Assembly: GCA_903994455.1 (NCBI GenBank)
Contig: CAJEXI010000019.1
Location: forward strand, 1-63,198
Source of the DNA: an uncultured Chlorobiaceae bacterium
GTDB taxonomy: Bacteria; Bacteroidota; Chlorobiia; Chlorobiales; Chlorobiaceae
Reading direction: 5' to 3'
DNA length: 63,198 nt
Shown here: piece by piece, positions 36,819 to 48,100 of the stretch
Numbering within the stretch: the first letter of the stretch is position 1
How the letters are laid out: each line of letters opens with the position of its first letter
Translations under genes and position numbers: made by a program
The notes under the pieces: model-generated
What the model saw: only the letters and a program-made list of their open reading frames with translations
Database searches by the model: none
What the model was told of the DNA's origin: nothing

Positions 36819-37558
36819 ACGCGGTTATTTTGATTCCGGCAAGGCTTGACTCGAGCCGTCTCGACAAAAAAATGCTTGCTGATATCGAAGGGGAGCCGTT
36901 GATTGTTCGTACCTGGTGTCAGGCGCTGAAGTCTCGTTTGGCCGACAGGGTTGTTGTTGCTACCGATAGTCAGGAGATCGCGAATGTTCTGGAGGCGAGA
37001 GGGGCAGAAGTTGTTATGACCTCCCCAGATGCTACTTGTGGCACGGAGCGTATCGCTGAAGCTGCCCGGCAGATCGGGGGTGATGTTTTTGTCAATCTGC
37101 AGGGAGATGAGCCTCTGATCACTCCTGAAAATATCGATCTTGCTCTCGAGCCGTTCTTTACTGATCATCCTCCAGATTGCTCGACTCTGGTTTTTCCGCT
37201 TCAGCCTGATGATGTTGAACAGATCGAAGATCCTCATCAGGTGAAGGTTGTTCTTGATGCCAAAGGGTATGCGCTCTATTTTTCCCGCTGCCCAATCCCG
37301 TTCCGGCGCAACGTGCTTTCGTCAACCACCTTTTATCGTCATATCGGTCTCTATGCATTCAGTGCAAGGGCACTGGAGCAATTCGCTTCCCTTCCACCAT
37401 CCATGCTCGAACAGGCTGAGTCCCTTGAACAGCTCCGTCTGCTGGAAAACGGCTTCCGTATCCAGTGCGTCACAACGTTTGTGGATAATCCGGGGGTGAA
37501 CACGCTTGAGGATCTTGAGCTGGTGCGGAGTATTATCAGGGCAGCTTCTCGCCACTGA
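36815..37558 (+). CDS. kdsB: 3-deoxy-manno-octulosonate cytidylyltransferase
   Basis: This 247-residue protein has the KdsB landmarks [20 protein letters not shown] at the N-terminus, [35 protein letters not shown], and [12 protein letters not shown]. It activates Kdo with CTP for lipopolysaccharide core synthesis. It overlaps the DUF167 gene by four bases and the convergent xseA gene by 23 bases at its 3' end. Confidence 0.95.
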   Translation: MNAVILIPARLDSSRLDKKMLADIEGEPLIVRTWCQALKSRLADRVVVATDSQEIANVLEARGAEVVMTSPDATCGTERIAEAARQIGGDVFVNLQGDEPLITPENIDLALEPFFTDHPPDCSTLVFPLQPDDVEQIEDPHQVKVVLDAKGYALYFSRCPIPFRRNVLSSTTFYRHIGLYAFSARALEQFASLPPSMLEQAESLEQLRLLENGFRIQCVTTFVDNPGVNTLEDLELVRSIIRAASRH

Positions 37559-38849
37559 TACAGGCCGGGAGTGTTCCATCATGAAACAGAAGCTCCACTC
37601 CGTCAGAAGGTTGCAGCTTGTTGGCACCCGTCATGAATTTACCCTCTTTTTTTACAAGGACGTAGCCCCGTTCAAGCGTTTTTCGGTAATCAAGGAGCCC
37701 CAGTTGCTGTTTGACGGAAATGTAGCGTTGCATTCGCTGGCTGTACGTGGTCGTGATGGTTCGCGACATAAGGGCCACAAGGGAGTCGAGCCTTTCATGA
37801 AATTGTTGCATCTGCAGTGGAGGCCGGTTGAAGGCGTAACTGCTGCAGATTGAATAGACGTGACGGTCTGCGCCTTCAAGCTTTGCCATAAGCCGCCGCT
37901 CCTGCCTTGACTGAAGATTGCCGATGTTTCGCAGCAGCTCCAGGGTATCCGGCACGGCAAGTTCGGCAGCAATGGATGGGGTTCCAGCTCGCAGGTCGGC
38001 GACCATATCGGCAATGGTGAGGTCGGTTTCGTGACCGACGGCGCTGATGACCGGTATCTTGGAGTGGTAAATGGCATTGGCGACAAGTTCTCCGTTGAAG
38101 GCCAGCAAGTCTTCAAGCGAGCCGCCTCCCCTGGCAACAATAATCACTGCCGGTCGATGCTGCTTTTTTTTCGTGGTGTTGAAAAAGGCAATTCCTGCTG
38201 CAACCTCCTCAGCCGCGCCAGTGCCCTGAACCCTGACAGGATAGAGCAGGACTCTTGCCGCAGGGAATCGCCGCTCAAGCACGTTGCTCATATCCTCAAT
38301 CACCGCCCCGGTTGGCGAAGTAATGAGTCCGATTGTCTCTGGAAGAGCAGGAATCGATCTCTTTCTTTCTACGCTAAAATATCCGGCTTTGGCAAGTTTC
38401 TGCAAGAGTTCGGCAAAAGCCTGTTGCAACGCTCCCTGCCCGGCTTCAGTGACTGACGTACAGATAAGCTGATAGCGTCCTGATGGAGGATAGACCTCAA
38501 GATGCCCTTCAGCCACGACATTCATGCCATCCTTGAGCGTTGCAAGGCGGCTTGCCGTGGTTTTCCAGATGACGGTCGGTATCTGGGCTCCCTCATCCTT
38601 CAGTGTCAGGTAGATGTGCCCCGAGCCGTGTCGCTTGCAGTTCGATATCTCTCCCTGGATCTTGACCTGTGGAAAAAGAGTTTCAAGTCCGGTTTTAATT
38701 TGCTGTGTCAGTTCGCTGACCGAGAGAATTTTTGGGTTCATGTCATCTTGTGCTGGAAGTGGGCTGGAGCAATCTTGCCCTTCAATAAAGGAAAACATTT
38801 TGAAATTTCCCTTTGATTGTTTGAACCAGTGTCGTTCGTTTGGGAGCAA
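37536..38849 (-). CDS. xseA: Exodeoxyribonuclease VII large subunit
   Basis: This 437-residue protein has the XseA layout: an N-terminal OB-fold ([20 protein letters not shown]), the catalytic core ([72 protein letters not shown]) and a coiled-coil C-terminus. It degrades single-stranded DNA. Three in-frame ATGs are possible starts (38849, 38798, 38741). The small subunit xseB is not in the window. The 3' end overlaps the convergent kdsB gene. Confidence 0.94.
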   Translation of the reverse strand: MLPNERHWFKQSKGNFKMFSFIEGQDCSSPLPAQDDMNPKILSVSELTQQIKTGLETLFPQVKIQGEISNCKRHGSGHIYLTLKDEGAQIPTVIWKTTASRLATLKDGMNVVAEGHLEVYPPSGRYQLICTSVTEAGQGALQQAFAELLQKLAKAGYFSVERKRSIPALPETIGLITSPTGAVIEDMSNVLERRFPAARVLLYPVRVQGTGAAEEVAAGIAFFNTTKKKQHRPAVIIVARGGGSLEDLLAFNGELVANAIYHSKIPVISAVGHETDLTIADMVADLRAGTPSIAAELAVPDTLELLRNIGNLQSRQERRLMAKLEGADRHVYSICSSYAFNRPPLQMQQFHERLDSLVALMSRTITTTYSQRMQRYISVKQQLGLLDYRKTLERGYVLVKKEGKFMTGANKLQPSDGVELLFHDGTLPACISGEKLP

Positions 38850-38945
38850 AAAGCGAGAGTGGCACGGTTTTCATGGGGGATGTGTTATATTCGTTTTTTA
38901 TTAACAGAATGGAGCAAAGCGCTCGTTACGCAAGAGTGATGGAAT

Positions 38946-39947
38946 ATGATAAATCATGAATTGACAGAGGAGCTGGCAGTGTTGCTTGATCTGGAGAGAC
39001 AGGAAGCGGCATCTCTTTTCAATGGATTTTGCGGAGCAATGGTTGCAGAGCTGCTTTCTTTTCGCAAGCTTTCGATCAAAGGGCTGGGCTCATTTTATGT
39101 GGTTCATGTTCCTGCAACGAAAAAAAGTACAGGATTGGCCACCATATTTGCCCCGCCGGTCAACAAGTTACGGTTTGAGAGTACTCTGTCGAATGGCGAT
39201 GAGACTCACGCTCTTGGAGTATCGCGATTATCCATGAGTCAGGGCGAAGCCGCACGGTTTGCCAGGACTCTTGCCACACTCTTTTCTGCCGCACTTCAGC
39301 AGGAAAAAGCGATTCATCTCCATGGGTTGGGTCGTTTCGCCCCCGAAGATGGCGCGTACAGCTTTTTTCCTGATCGTACCCTCGAAGAGCTGCTGAACAG
39401 GGAGTATCAGGATCTGAAAGAGGTTATTCTGCCGCAGCATAAGGAGGAGAAGAGGTTGCCCGGATATATTTTGCCCCTCTCGGTGGTTATTATTGTCGGG
39501 GTATTGTTTGCTGTCGTGTATGGCTGGTATTCGATGCGCACTTCAACAGCGGAGCCTTCCAGACGCGTCGCCACGGTCGTTGATCATAGAACGGCACCGG
39601 TTGTTCTTCCTCACAAAGTTCCGAAGGCTTATCCGATAAAGTCAGCAACAGGTGTCGCAGACTCTGTTGTGCTTGTGACAGGTGATTATACCATTGTTCT
39701 CTCTACGTTTGAGACAGAGAAGAGGGCATACCAGCAACTTGCCCCCTTGCGTTCTTCGGGAATTAAAGCTTTTGTCTGGCCAACGTCTATGGATGGGACG
39801 AAATACTTCAGGGTGATGACTGGCAGATTTACAAACTACTCCGCAGCGGCAATGCAGCTCAAGGCGATGCCCCTGAAAATGGTCGATGGTGCCTATATTC
39901 AACAGGTCAAAAAAACAGTCGTGCTTCATGGAAAAAAAGGGTTGTAA
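38946..39947 (+). CDS. Membrane protein with HU-like N-terminus and SPOR C-terminus
   Basis: This is a 333-residue protein. Residues about 1-160 contain two HU/IHF-like or CCDC81-like units (RKLSIKGLGSFYVVHVP, then KAIHLHGLGRFAPEDGAYSF). A membrane helix follows (YILPLSVVIIVGVLFAVVYG, about residues 173-193). The C-terminus is a SPOR-type domain (YTIVLSTFETEKRAYQQLAP through the Phe-Arg-Val-Met-Thr segment), which in relatives binds denuded peptidoglycan at the division site. The order cytoplasmic domain, one helix, periplasmic SPOR suggests a link between the cell interior and septal wall. It ends one base before bchY begins. Confidence 0.8.
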   Translation: MINHELTEELAVLLDLERQEAASLFNGFCGAMVAELLSFRKLSIKGLGSFYVVHVPATKKSTGLATIFAPPVNKLRFESTLSNGDETHALGVSRLSMSQGEAARFARTLATLFSAALQQEKAIHLHGLGRFAPEDGAYSFFPDRTLEELLNREYQDLKEVILPQHKEEKRLPGYILPLSVVIIVGVLFAVVYGWYSMRTSTAEPSRRVATVVDHRTAPVVLPHKVPKAYPIKSATGVADSVVLVTGDYTIVLSTFETEKRAYQQLAPLRSSGIKAFVWPTSMDGTKYFRVMTGRFTNYSAAAMQLKAMPLKMVDGAYIQQVKKTVVLHGKKGL

Positions 39948-39948
39948 C

Positions 39949-41166
39949 ATGCTGCATCCCCAGTCGATGTGTCCTGCATTCGGCGGGCTGCGGGTACTGA
40001 CAAGAATTGATGGTGTTCAGGTCTGTCTGGTAGCCGATCAGGGTTGCCTCTACGGACTTACTTTTGTTTCACATTTTTATGCGGCCCGCAAGTCGATAGT
40101 TTCTCCTGAGCTGATGAATGTGCAGATATCCGGTGGCACCATGATTGACGATCTTCGCCGCACCATAGAGGGTATTGCCCATGATCCGGCAGTGCGTTTC
40201 ATTCCTGTTGTCAGTACCTGTGTTGCGGAGACCGCCGGTATAGCCGAAGAGTTGTTACCCAGGAAAATCGGCAATGCAGAGGTGCTTCTGGTGCGTCTGC
40301 CTGCCTTTCAGATAAGGACACACCCGGAAGCAAAGGATGTTGCCGTCGCAACGCTGTTGAAGCGTTTTGCCCGTTTTGACGGAGAGAAAAAAGCCAGGTC
40401 AGTGGCGCTTTTAGGGGAGATTTTTCCCGTTGATGCCATGACGATTGGTGCCATTCTCCAGAAAATTGGCGTTAAAGCGGTTATTGCCCTGCCCGGTACG
40501 GCACTTGAAGATTACCTGGAAGCTGGTCAGGTTGAGGCATGCGCGGTGCTTCATCCTTTTTATGAACGGTCGGCTGCGCTTTTTGAAGAGCACGGCGTGA
40601 AGATTATCAAAGGAAATCCGATTGGAGCAAATGCCACGGCGCAGTGGATACGTCGCATTGGTGAGGCTCTTGATCTCGATCCGGCGACGGTTCAGGCTGT
40701 GGCGGACGAGGAAGCTCAGAAGACACGCGAAGTACTTGCCAGGTTCAGCCATCTGAAGGGCAAAGTGATTGTTGCTGGTTATGAAGGCAATGAACTTCCG
40801 GTTGTCCGCCTGTTGCTTGAAGCTGGCCTTGAGGTGCCCTATGCCTCGACCTCCATTGCGCGGAATGCGCTCGGTGAGGAGGATCATAACGTGCTCACCA
40901 TGCTTGGCACCGAGATTAGCTATCGAAAATATCTTGAAGAGGATATGCAGGCGGTGATTGACTATGAACCTGATCTCGTTATTGGCACTACCTCGCTCGA
41001 CAGCTTTGCCAAAGAGCGTGGCATTCCTGCCATTTACTACACGAACAATATCTCAGCACGCCCACTCTTTTTTGCCGCAGGAGCCGCAACGGTTCTTGGC
41101 ATGATTGGCGGCTTGCTCGGGAAGAGAGAGGTGTTCAAGAACATGAAGGAGTATTTTGAGGGGTAG
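39949..41166 (+). CDS. bchY: Chlorophyllide a reductase subunit Y
   Basis: This protein of about 405 residues begins MLHPQSMCPAFGGLRVLTRI and has cysteines placed as in nitrogenase-like reductase subunits (CPAFGG, DQGCLYGLTF, VSTCVAETAG) for an iron-sulfur cluster shared with BchZ. Other marks are LLGEIFPVDAMTIGAILQKI and YTNNISARPLFFAAGAA. With BchX and BchZ it reduces the B-ring of chlorophyllide a on the way to bacteriochlorophyll a. A longer frame from 39886 exists, but the ATG at 39949 follows the SPOR gene stop by one base and matches the family start. Confidence 0.93.
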   Translation: MLHPQSMCPAFGGLRVLTRIDGVQVCLVADQGCLYGLTFVSHFYAARKSIVSPELMNVQISGGTMIDDLRRTIEGIAHDPAVRFIPVVSTCVAETAGIAEELLPRKIGNAEVLLVRLPAFQIRTHPEAKDVAVATLLKRFARFDGEKKARSVALLGEIFPVDAMTIGAILQKIGVKAVIALPGTALEDYLEAGQVEACAVLHPFYERSAALFEEHGVKIIKGNPIGANATAQWIRRIGEALDLDPATVQAVADEEAQKTREVLARFSHLKGKVIVAGYEGNELPVVRLLLEAGLEVPYASTSIARNALGEEDHNVLTMLGTEISYRKYLEEDMQAVIDYEPDLVIGTTSLDSFAKERGIPAIYYTNNISARPLFFAAGAATVLGMIGGLLGKREVFKNMKEYFEG

Positions 41167-41243
41167 AGGCCAACATTTGGTCTGTTATTGGTAATCCTTC
41201 CCGAGACTGACCAATATTTTCTTCAAGTTTTTTGGGATTTCTT

Positions 41244-41561
41244 TCAGGCTGACTGGAGAGTGTCGTTGACCCATTTATTCAGACTTTTCCCTGCTTTTAT
41301 AGCCTTGATGTGAATGGAGTGATGCAGTTCCGGATTCATTCGCAGCACAAACTTACCCGAAAAAGGCTTGTCTGGTTTTTCTCCCCGCTCTTGACAAAAG
41401 TCCAGATAATCATCAACAGAATCTCTGAATGCAGTCACAATTTCTTCAACGCTTCGCCCCTGAAAGGTAACAAGGTCCCTGGTGTCGATGACCTCCCCAT
41501 GAAAAAGCCCGGCTTCATCGTCAAACTCAATATGCCCCGTGTATCCTTTATAGTTCATCAT
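41244..41561 (-). CDS. hicB: HicB-family antitoxin
   Basis: This 105-residue protein has the HicB partial RNase H-like fold (YTGHIEFDDEAGLFHGEVID, VTFQGRSVEEIVTAFRDSVD, DYLDFCQERGEKPDKPFSG) and a C-terminal ribbon-helix-helix-like segment (FVLRMNPELHHSIHIKAIKA, SLNKWVNDTL) for DNA binding. It lies downstream of hicA with a 14-base overlap. It would neutralise HicA and repress the operon. Confidence 0.9.
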   Translation of the reverse strand: MMNYKGYTGHIEFDDEAGLFHGEVIDTRDLVTFQGRSVEEIVTAFRDSVDDYLDFCQERGEKPDKPFSGKFVLRMNPELHHSIHIKAIKAGKSLNKWVNDTLQSA

Positions 41562-41814
41562 GATGTTCTACTCCCGCTTCTTGTAAAAAACGTCTTATTG
41601 ATTTAAGCGCACCTTTGTCACACTCTTTTTCAGGATGTGGTCTGTGAAACACTGCTCGCACACCGTTCAGAAAAATCCGCACTCTCGACCCTCGACCTTC
41701 GGAGATTTCAGCTCCTACTCCCTCCAGCAGGCTTTCAATATCGCTCCATTTCACATCAGCGCGTACGGGATCGTCAAAGATATGCCGTAAATTTTTTTGC
41801 TGTTTTTTATGCAC
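41548..41814 (-). CDS. hicA: HicA-family toxin (mRNA interferase)
   Basis: This 88-residue protein has the HicA double-stranded RNA-binding fold: LRHIFDDPVRADVKWSDIES, LLEGVGAEISEGRGSRVRIF and the catalytic-histidine region FHRPHPEKE, then SIRRFLQEAGV. It is predicted to cleave mRNA. It precedes hicB on the minus strand and overlaps it. A palindrome just upstream is the likely operator. Confidence 0.9.
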   Translation of the reverse strand: MHKKQQKNLRHIFDDPVRADVKWSDIESLLEGVGAEISEGRGSRVRIFLNGVRAVFHRPHPEKECDKGALKSIRRFLQEAGVEHHDEL

Positions 41815-41824
41815 GGAGCAGTAT

Positions 41825-41846
41825 CATATTTTGATATCGAAATATG
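41825..41846. promoter_or_regulatory. 22-bp palindrome upstream of hicA
   Basis: This near-perfect inverted repeat centred on GATATC (left half CATATTTTGAT, right half ATCGAAATATG; one mismatched pair) begins eleven bases before the hicA ATG. It fits a HicB operator. Confidence 0.55.
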
Positions 41847-42019
41847 CCCCCGAATATAAAATAAAAATGGTGAAAAAATACCGACAATTAAAAACGCAAA
41901 AACCCGGGGGGTTCCCGACTGTGCGCTTATCTGATGACTTTTTGGCTCCAGAAGCCTGATACCCACGATTGAAAACAATGTATTTCAAAGTTTATAGTCT
42001 GAAAAATGCGCCAAATTAC

Positions 42020-42165
42020 TATACTTTTCTGTAATTTCGCTGTTATTCTTGTATGTCCCGCCGTTGGGGTTGTCACCTGTCGTTGCATCGTTTGTCTGCG
42101 CGATTTGTTTGCAACTGTTAAGCTTTATTAAAAAATAGTTTAAGCAACCAAAACATATCACGATC
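42020..42165 (+). promoter_or_regulatory. Conserved leader of the DUF4347 giants, copy 1
   Basis: A TATACT at 42020-42025 lies about 140 nt before the ATG. The leader has the hairpin arms GTTGCA (42082-42087) and TGCAAC (42110-42115), and AAGCAACCAAAACATATC near the ATG. No Shine-Dalgarno is visible. It shares extended identity with copies 2 to 4. The gap from hicA to here (41815-42165) holds only the palindrome and this leader. Confidence 0.6.
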
Positions 42166-45100
42166 ATGGCTACCACCCGAATATTTATTGACAGCCGCGT
42201 CAATGATCAGAATCTCCTGATTTCGCAATTTGCTCCAGGGACTCCGTACCAGATACTTGATGCCAGGCTTGATGGCATTGAACAGATCGCCACGGCACTT
42301 GCCGGAGAAGGTGGCTATGATTCCATTCAGATCATTTCGCATGGCGCACCGGGTTCGATAACGCTTGGCAGCTCACTGCTGGATAATTCGACGCTGGGTT
42401 TCTATACTGCGCCACTTGTGCTTATTGGAAATGCGCTCAATGAAAACGGCGATTTGCTGCTTTACGGCTGCAATGTTGGCGCTGGCGAAGATGGGCGTGC
42501 GTTTGTTGATGCGCTTGCACAGCTTACCGGCGCGGATGTTGCTGCCTCGGATGACTTGACAGGCAGTGCTGCGCTTGGGGGTGATTGGGAGCTGGAGGTG
42601 CAAAGCGGTGTGATTGAGAGTGTTGTGCAGCCGCTTGCGGGGTTGGAGGGGGTTTTAGCTAATACCGCCCCAACGTTTATGCTTGGCGATGGTAAAGTAA
42701 CCACTGAAGTTGATGCATCGAGTCAAGGTAACAGTGTTACCGTATAAAGGGATGGCAAAATTCTCGTTGCGGGAGAAAGCTGCCCCAAAGACGGAGGATG
42801 GGATTTTGCATTAGTGCGTTATAACGGCGATGGTTCGCTTGATACCACCTTCTTCCCCAATGGTGATATGGGTTCAAATGATGATTACGGAAAGAGTGTT
42901 ACCGTACAAAGCGATGGCAAAATTCTCGTTGCAGGAGACACGTGGAACGATATCTCCTGCTATGAATTTGCGTTAGTGCGTTATAATAGCGACGGTTCGC
43001 TTGATACCACCTTTGGTGTCGGTGGAAAAGTAAACACCTCCTTTAGTTCGGACAATCATAGTGATCACGTTTCCAGTGTTACGGTGCAAGCTGATGGCAA
43101 GATTCTTGTTGCGGGATACGCAGAAATGCTTAAAGACACTGATTTTGCGTTAGTACGCTATAATAGCGATGGTTCGCTTGATACTACCTTTGATGCTGAT
43201 GGAAAAGTAACTACTGATTTTGCTTCAAGCTATGATTACGGCTATAGTGTAACCGTGCAAGGCGATGGCAAGATTCTCGTTGCTGGGCAGAGTGGTATAA
43301 AATACGGCGTTATTGCGTTAGCGCGTTATTGCAGCGATGGTTCGCTTGATACCACTTTCGATTCCGATGGTAAAATAACCACTAATTTTGAGGGGGAGGG
43401 GAATAGTGTTACCCTACAAAGAGATGGCAAAATTCTCGTTGCGGGAGATAGCGTTGATGGTATTGCATTAGTGCGTTATAACAGCGATGGTTCGCTTGAT
43501 ACCACCTTTGATGCTGATGGCAAAGTAATCACTGACTTTGGTTCTTCAATCAATGCTTATGGCAATGATTATGGCAAGAGTGTCACTGTGCAAAGCAATG
43601 GCAAGATTGTCGTTGCTGGATTTAGCTTTGATGATAATTGGAACTCTGATTTTGCGTTAGTACGCTACAACAGCGATGGTTCGCTTGATACCACCTTTGA
43701 TTCCGATGGAAAAGTAACCACTGATTTTGGTTCAGAGTATAATTATGGACGGAGTGTAACCGTACAAAGTGATGGCAAAATTCTCGTTGCGGGGAAGTGC
43801 GACAACGTCAGAGGCTCGAGTATTTTTGCATTAGCACGCTATAACATCAATGGTTCGCTCGATACGACGTTTGATTCCAATATCCTCAATGGTACAGCAA
43901 CATACACTGAAGGAGGAAGTGCTGTTGTGCTCGATAGCGATGTGCAGATTGTTGATGCTGAACTTGCTGCTCTTGGCAACTACGCTGGTGCAACTCTTAC
44001 CCTTGCGAGGCATGGCAGCGCAAATGCTGAGGATCATTTCTCCGGCGCAGGAATTATGTCTGGCGTTGCCAATGGTACGGTTACGGTTGCAGCTACCAAT
44101 GTAGGTCATTACACATGGGTCGCCGGAACTCTTGAACTTGCTTTTAACGCTAATGCTGCGCAAGCATTGGTAAATCAGGCAATGCAATCAATTGCTTATG
44201 AAAACATTAGCAATGTGGCTCCCGATTCAGTGCAGATTGACTGGACGTTCAATGACCACGATAGCATCAATCCACTCAGTGTAACCGGCAGCAGCATGGT
44301 TACCATTATTGGTGAACCCGACATTATCAACTACAACGGCCATAGCTACCAGCTTACCAGTGGCGCAATGACGTGGGAGGAGGCAGAAGCTGAGGCTGTT
44401 GCTCATGGAGGACATCTGGTTAGTGTCAACAGTGCTGCGGAAAACCGGTGGTTACAAACAGCTTTTTCCGACACTAATGTGGCCTGGATTGGGTTTAACG
44501 ATGTTCAACAGGAGGGGCTATGGGTCTGGACGGATGGCAGCCCTGTTACCTATACGAATTGGTCTCCGTCTGAGCCAAATAATGGCTGGGGTTTAGAAGA
44601 TGCAGGACAAATATTTGTTCCAGGATATTGGAACGATGTGCCCATTACCTATATCGCACACGGCATCATTGAATACCCATCTTCTATTGCTGAAAACAGG
44701 GCACCGATTATCCGACGACCACAAGCCCTCTCTTTCGCCGACAAGGTTGATTATGCTACAGGCGATGCTCCTTCGTCTGTAACAAGTACGGATGTCAATG
44801 GGGATGCAATACCGGATTTGATTCTTGTGAACGCTGGTAGTCGTACGATGTCAATTTTGGTCAATAATGGCGATGGTACTTTTGCCTCGAAAGGAGATTA
44901 TGCCGTAGGGGTAAACCCGTCATCAGTTACCCATGCGGATCTCAATGGAGATGGAGTATCCGACCTGGTTGTTGCGAACACCTGGAGTGACACCATTTCA
45001 GTTTTTATAAACAATGGTGATGGAACTTTTACCAACAACGTTGATTACATCACAGAGAGTTGGCCAAGGTCTATCAGTACAGCAAACGTCGATGGTGATG

Positions 45101-48100
45101 GAATGCCTGATCTGCTTGTTGCAAACTTTAATAACAATACCGTCTCGGTCTTTGCAAATAATGGTAATGGCACTTTTGCAGATAAAGTTGATTATCCCAC
45201 AGGTCTCAATCCTCATTGTGTAACGGGTGCGGATATCAATGGAGATAGGTCGGCAGACCTGATTGTTGCGAACTGGAGTAGTAACACAGTTTCGGTATTG
45301 CTTAACAATGGCAATGGAACCTTTGCCGACAAAGTTGATTATGCTATGGGCTCGAACCCTTCTTCCCTGGCAATTGCTGATGTAAATGGAGATGGGCAGG
45401 CCGATTTACTTGTTACCAACGAACACAGCGCATCAGTATCGGTGCTGCTGGGCAATGGCGATGGTACTTTTGTAGAGAGAGTTGATTATGCTACCGGAGA
45501 CTGGCCTCGTTCGGTTACAACGGTTGATGTAAATGGAGATGGTAATGCTGATCTGGCTTGTGCGAATCTGGATAGTGAAACTCTCTCTGTCTTAATAAAC
45601 AGAGGCGATGGAACGTTTGCTGAAAAGGTTAATTACGCTACGGGCTTTGTGCCTCTTTCGGTTACAAACGCGGATGTGAATTGAGATGGACGAGCTGATT
45701 TGATTGTAGCGAACTCTGAGAGTGATACAATATCGGTGTTGGTGAACACTTCACAGCTTGCAGCAACCTCCTTTATTGAGCAAACACCCGTTGCCGTCTG
45801 CAGCGACATCGTCATCAGCGATCCAGATGGTGATGCAAACTGGAATCGCGGCCGCTTGAGCGTGCAGATTAGCGGTAATGCCGAAGCGGCTGATAGCCTG
45901 GGCCTTGCAACAAGCTATCCTGATAATGGCGGTATTTGGCTTGATAGTGCCAATGGCAATGCACTGAGGGCTGGCAACCTCCAAATTGGCACAGCCGATG
46001 CTGCATCCGCCTGCGATGGCACAGCCTGGACGTTTACCTTTAACGACAGTGCAACCAATGACATTGTGCAAGCTACTGCTCGTAGCATTATCTTCAACAA
46101 CAGCAGCGACACACCCTCGGAGCTTGAGCGCACTGTTATGTTTACCGTAACCGATAATCTGGGCGCATACAATTCGATCGAACAGACGGTGACGGTAACA
46201 TCTGTAAGCAGTAATGGTCAGCCTATGTATAACTTCAACGGCCATAGCTACCAGCTTACAACTGGCGCAATGACGTGGGAGGAGGCAGAAGCTGAGGCTG
46301 TTGCTCATGGAGGACATCTGGCTAGTGTCAACAGTTCTGCGGAAAACCAGTGGTTATTTGATAATTTTGCAAACAGTGAAATATGGATTGGTTTTAATGA
46401 TAGACAGCAAGAGGGACTATGGGTATGGACGGATAGTAGTCCTATTACTTATACCAATTGGGCTGATGGTGAACCGAGTAATGATGGGACAGAGGGAGAA
46501 GATGTGGCACATATTTTCGGTGTCGATAATAGTTCATTTATTGCAGGAACCTGGAATGATTGGCAGGGGTCAAACCATCAGTTATATGGCATCATTGAAT
46601 ACCCATCTCTTTTTGCTCCCGTAATTATCACCAATGGAGGGAATTCGACAGCTTTTGTTAGTGTGGCAGAAAACGACCGTTATGTTACCACAGTGCGGGC
46701 AATGGATGCTGATGCCGATAATGTTACTTATGCCATTACTGGTGGCGCGGATCAGGACATATTTACCATCAATATTAAGACTGGCGAACTGCAATTTGTC
46801 AGTGCGCCCAACTACGAAATCCCTGTTGATGCCAATGTTGATAATATTTACGTACTTGAGGCTACAGCCAGCGATGGTAAGGGTGGTGTTGATACTCAAA
46901 CCATTGCTGTTACAATAACAGACGTTAATGAAGAGGCTTCATACTGGATAAACCGAACGCCAATCTATTACACTTATCAAGGTAAAACCTCCGGAGAACG
47001 CTGGAACCTTTATGCGTTTGCAGCGCTGAAGAGCGACGGAACAGTGGTTACCTGGGGACATCCAGACTATGGCGGCGATAGTAGTGGTGTAGCTTCAGAA
47101 CTTACCGGTGTGCAGCAAGTTTATTCGAACTACGGTGCATTGGCAGCACTCAAGCGCGACGGATCAGTCGTTACTTGGGGAAATCCTGGCTGGGGTGGCG
47201 ATAGCAGTGGTGTGGCATCTGAGCTTACTGGAGTGCAGCAAATCTATTCGAATGATTATGCGTTTGCAGCGCTGAAGAGCGACGGAACAGTAGTTACTTG
47301 GGGGTATTCAGGCTGGGGCGGCGATAGCAGTGGTGTGGCTTCGGAGCTCACCAGTGTACAGCAAGTTTATTCGAATGAAATTGCATTTGCAGCACTCAAG
47401 AGTGATGGAACAGTAGTTACTTGGGGGAGTTCATGGTATGGTGGTGATAGCAGTGGTGTGGCTTTTGAGCTCACCGGTGTGCAGCAAGTTTATTCGAATG
47501 GGTATGCGTTTGCAGTGCTGAAAAGCGATGGGATAGTTGTTACCTGGGGGGAACCGGAGGGTGGCGGCGACAGCAGTGGTGTGGCATCTGAGCTTACTTG
47601 TGTGCAGCAAGTTTATTCGACAGTTGAAGCGTTTGCAGCGCTGAAGAGCGACGGAACAGTGGTTACTTGGGGGGATTCATTGAATGGCGGTGATAGCAGT
47701 GGAGTGGCTTCAGAACTTACCGGTGTGCAGCAAATCTATTCGAACGATAGTGCATTTGCAGCACTCAAGAGCGACGGAACAGTGGTTACTTGGGGGGATT
47801 CAAATTTGGGTGGCGATAGCAGTTGGGTGGCTTCTGAGCTTACTGGTGTGCAGCAAATCTATTCGACAAGGTATGCCTTTGCAGCGCTGAAGAGCGATGG
47901 GAGCGTGGTGACCTGGGGGGATTCTTGGTCTGGTGGCGATAGCAGTTGGGTGGCTTCTGCGCTCATCGGTGTGCAGCAAGTATATTCGAATGAAGTTGCA
48001 TTTGCAGCACTCAAGAGCGACGGAACAGTGATTACTTGGGGGGAGGCAAGCGCGGGTGGCGACAGTAGCCTTGTAACAGCTCAGCTTACTGGTGTACAGC

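Noticed and set aside
41167..41243. Terminator after bchY
   Set aside because: TTGGTC and GACCAA can pair, but the loop is nearly 30 bases and no clear T-run follows.
42745..45684. Programmed stop-codon readthrough in the first giant gene
   Set aside because: Two different stops (TAA and TGA), each explained by one substitution relative to sister repeats, and no shared downstream context. Simple nonsense mutation is the better explanation.
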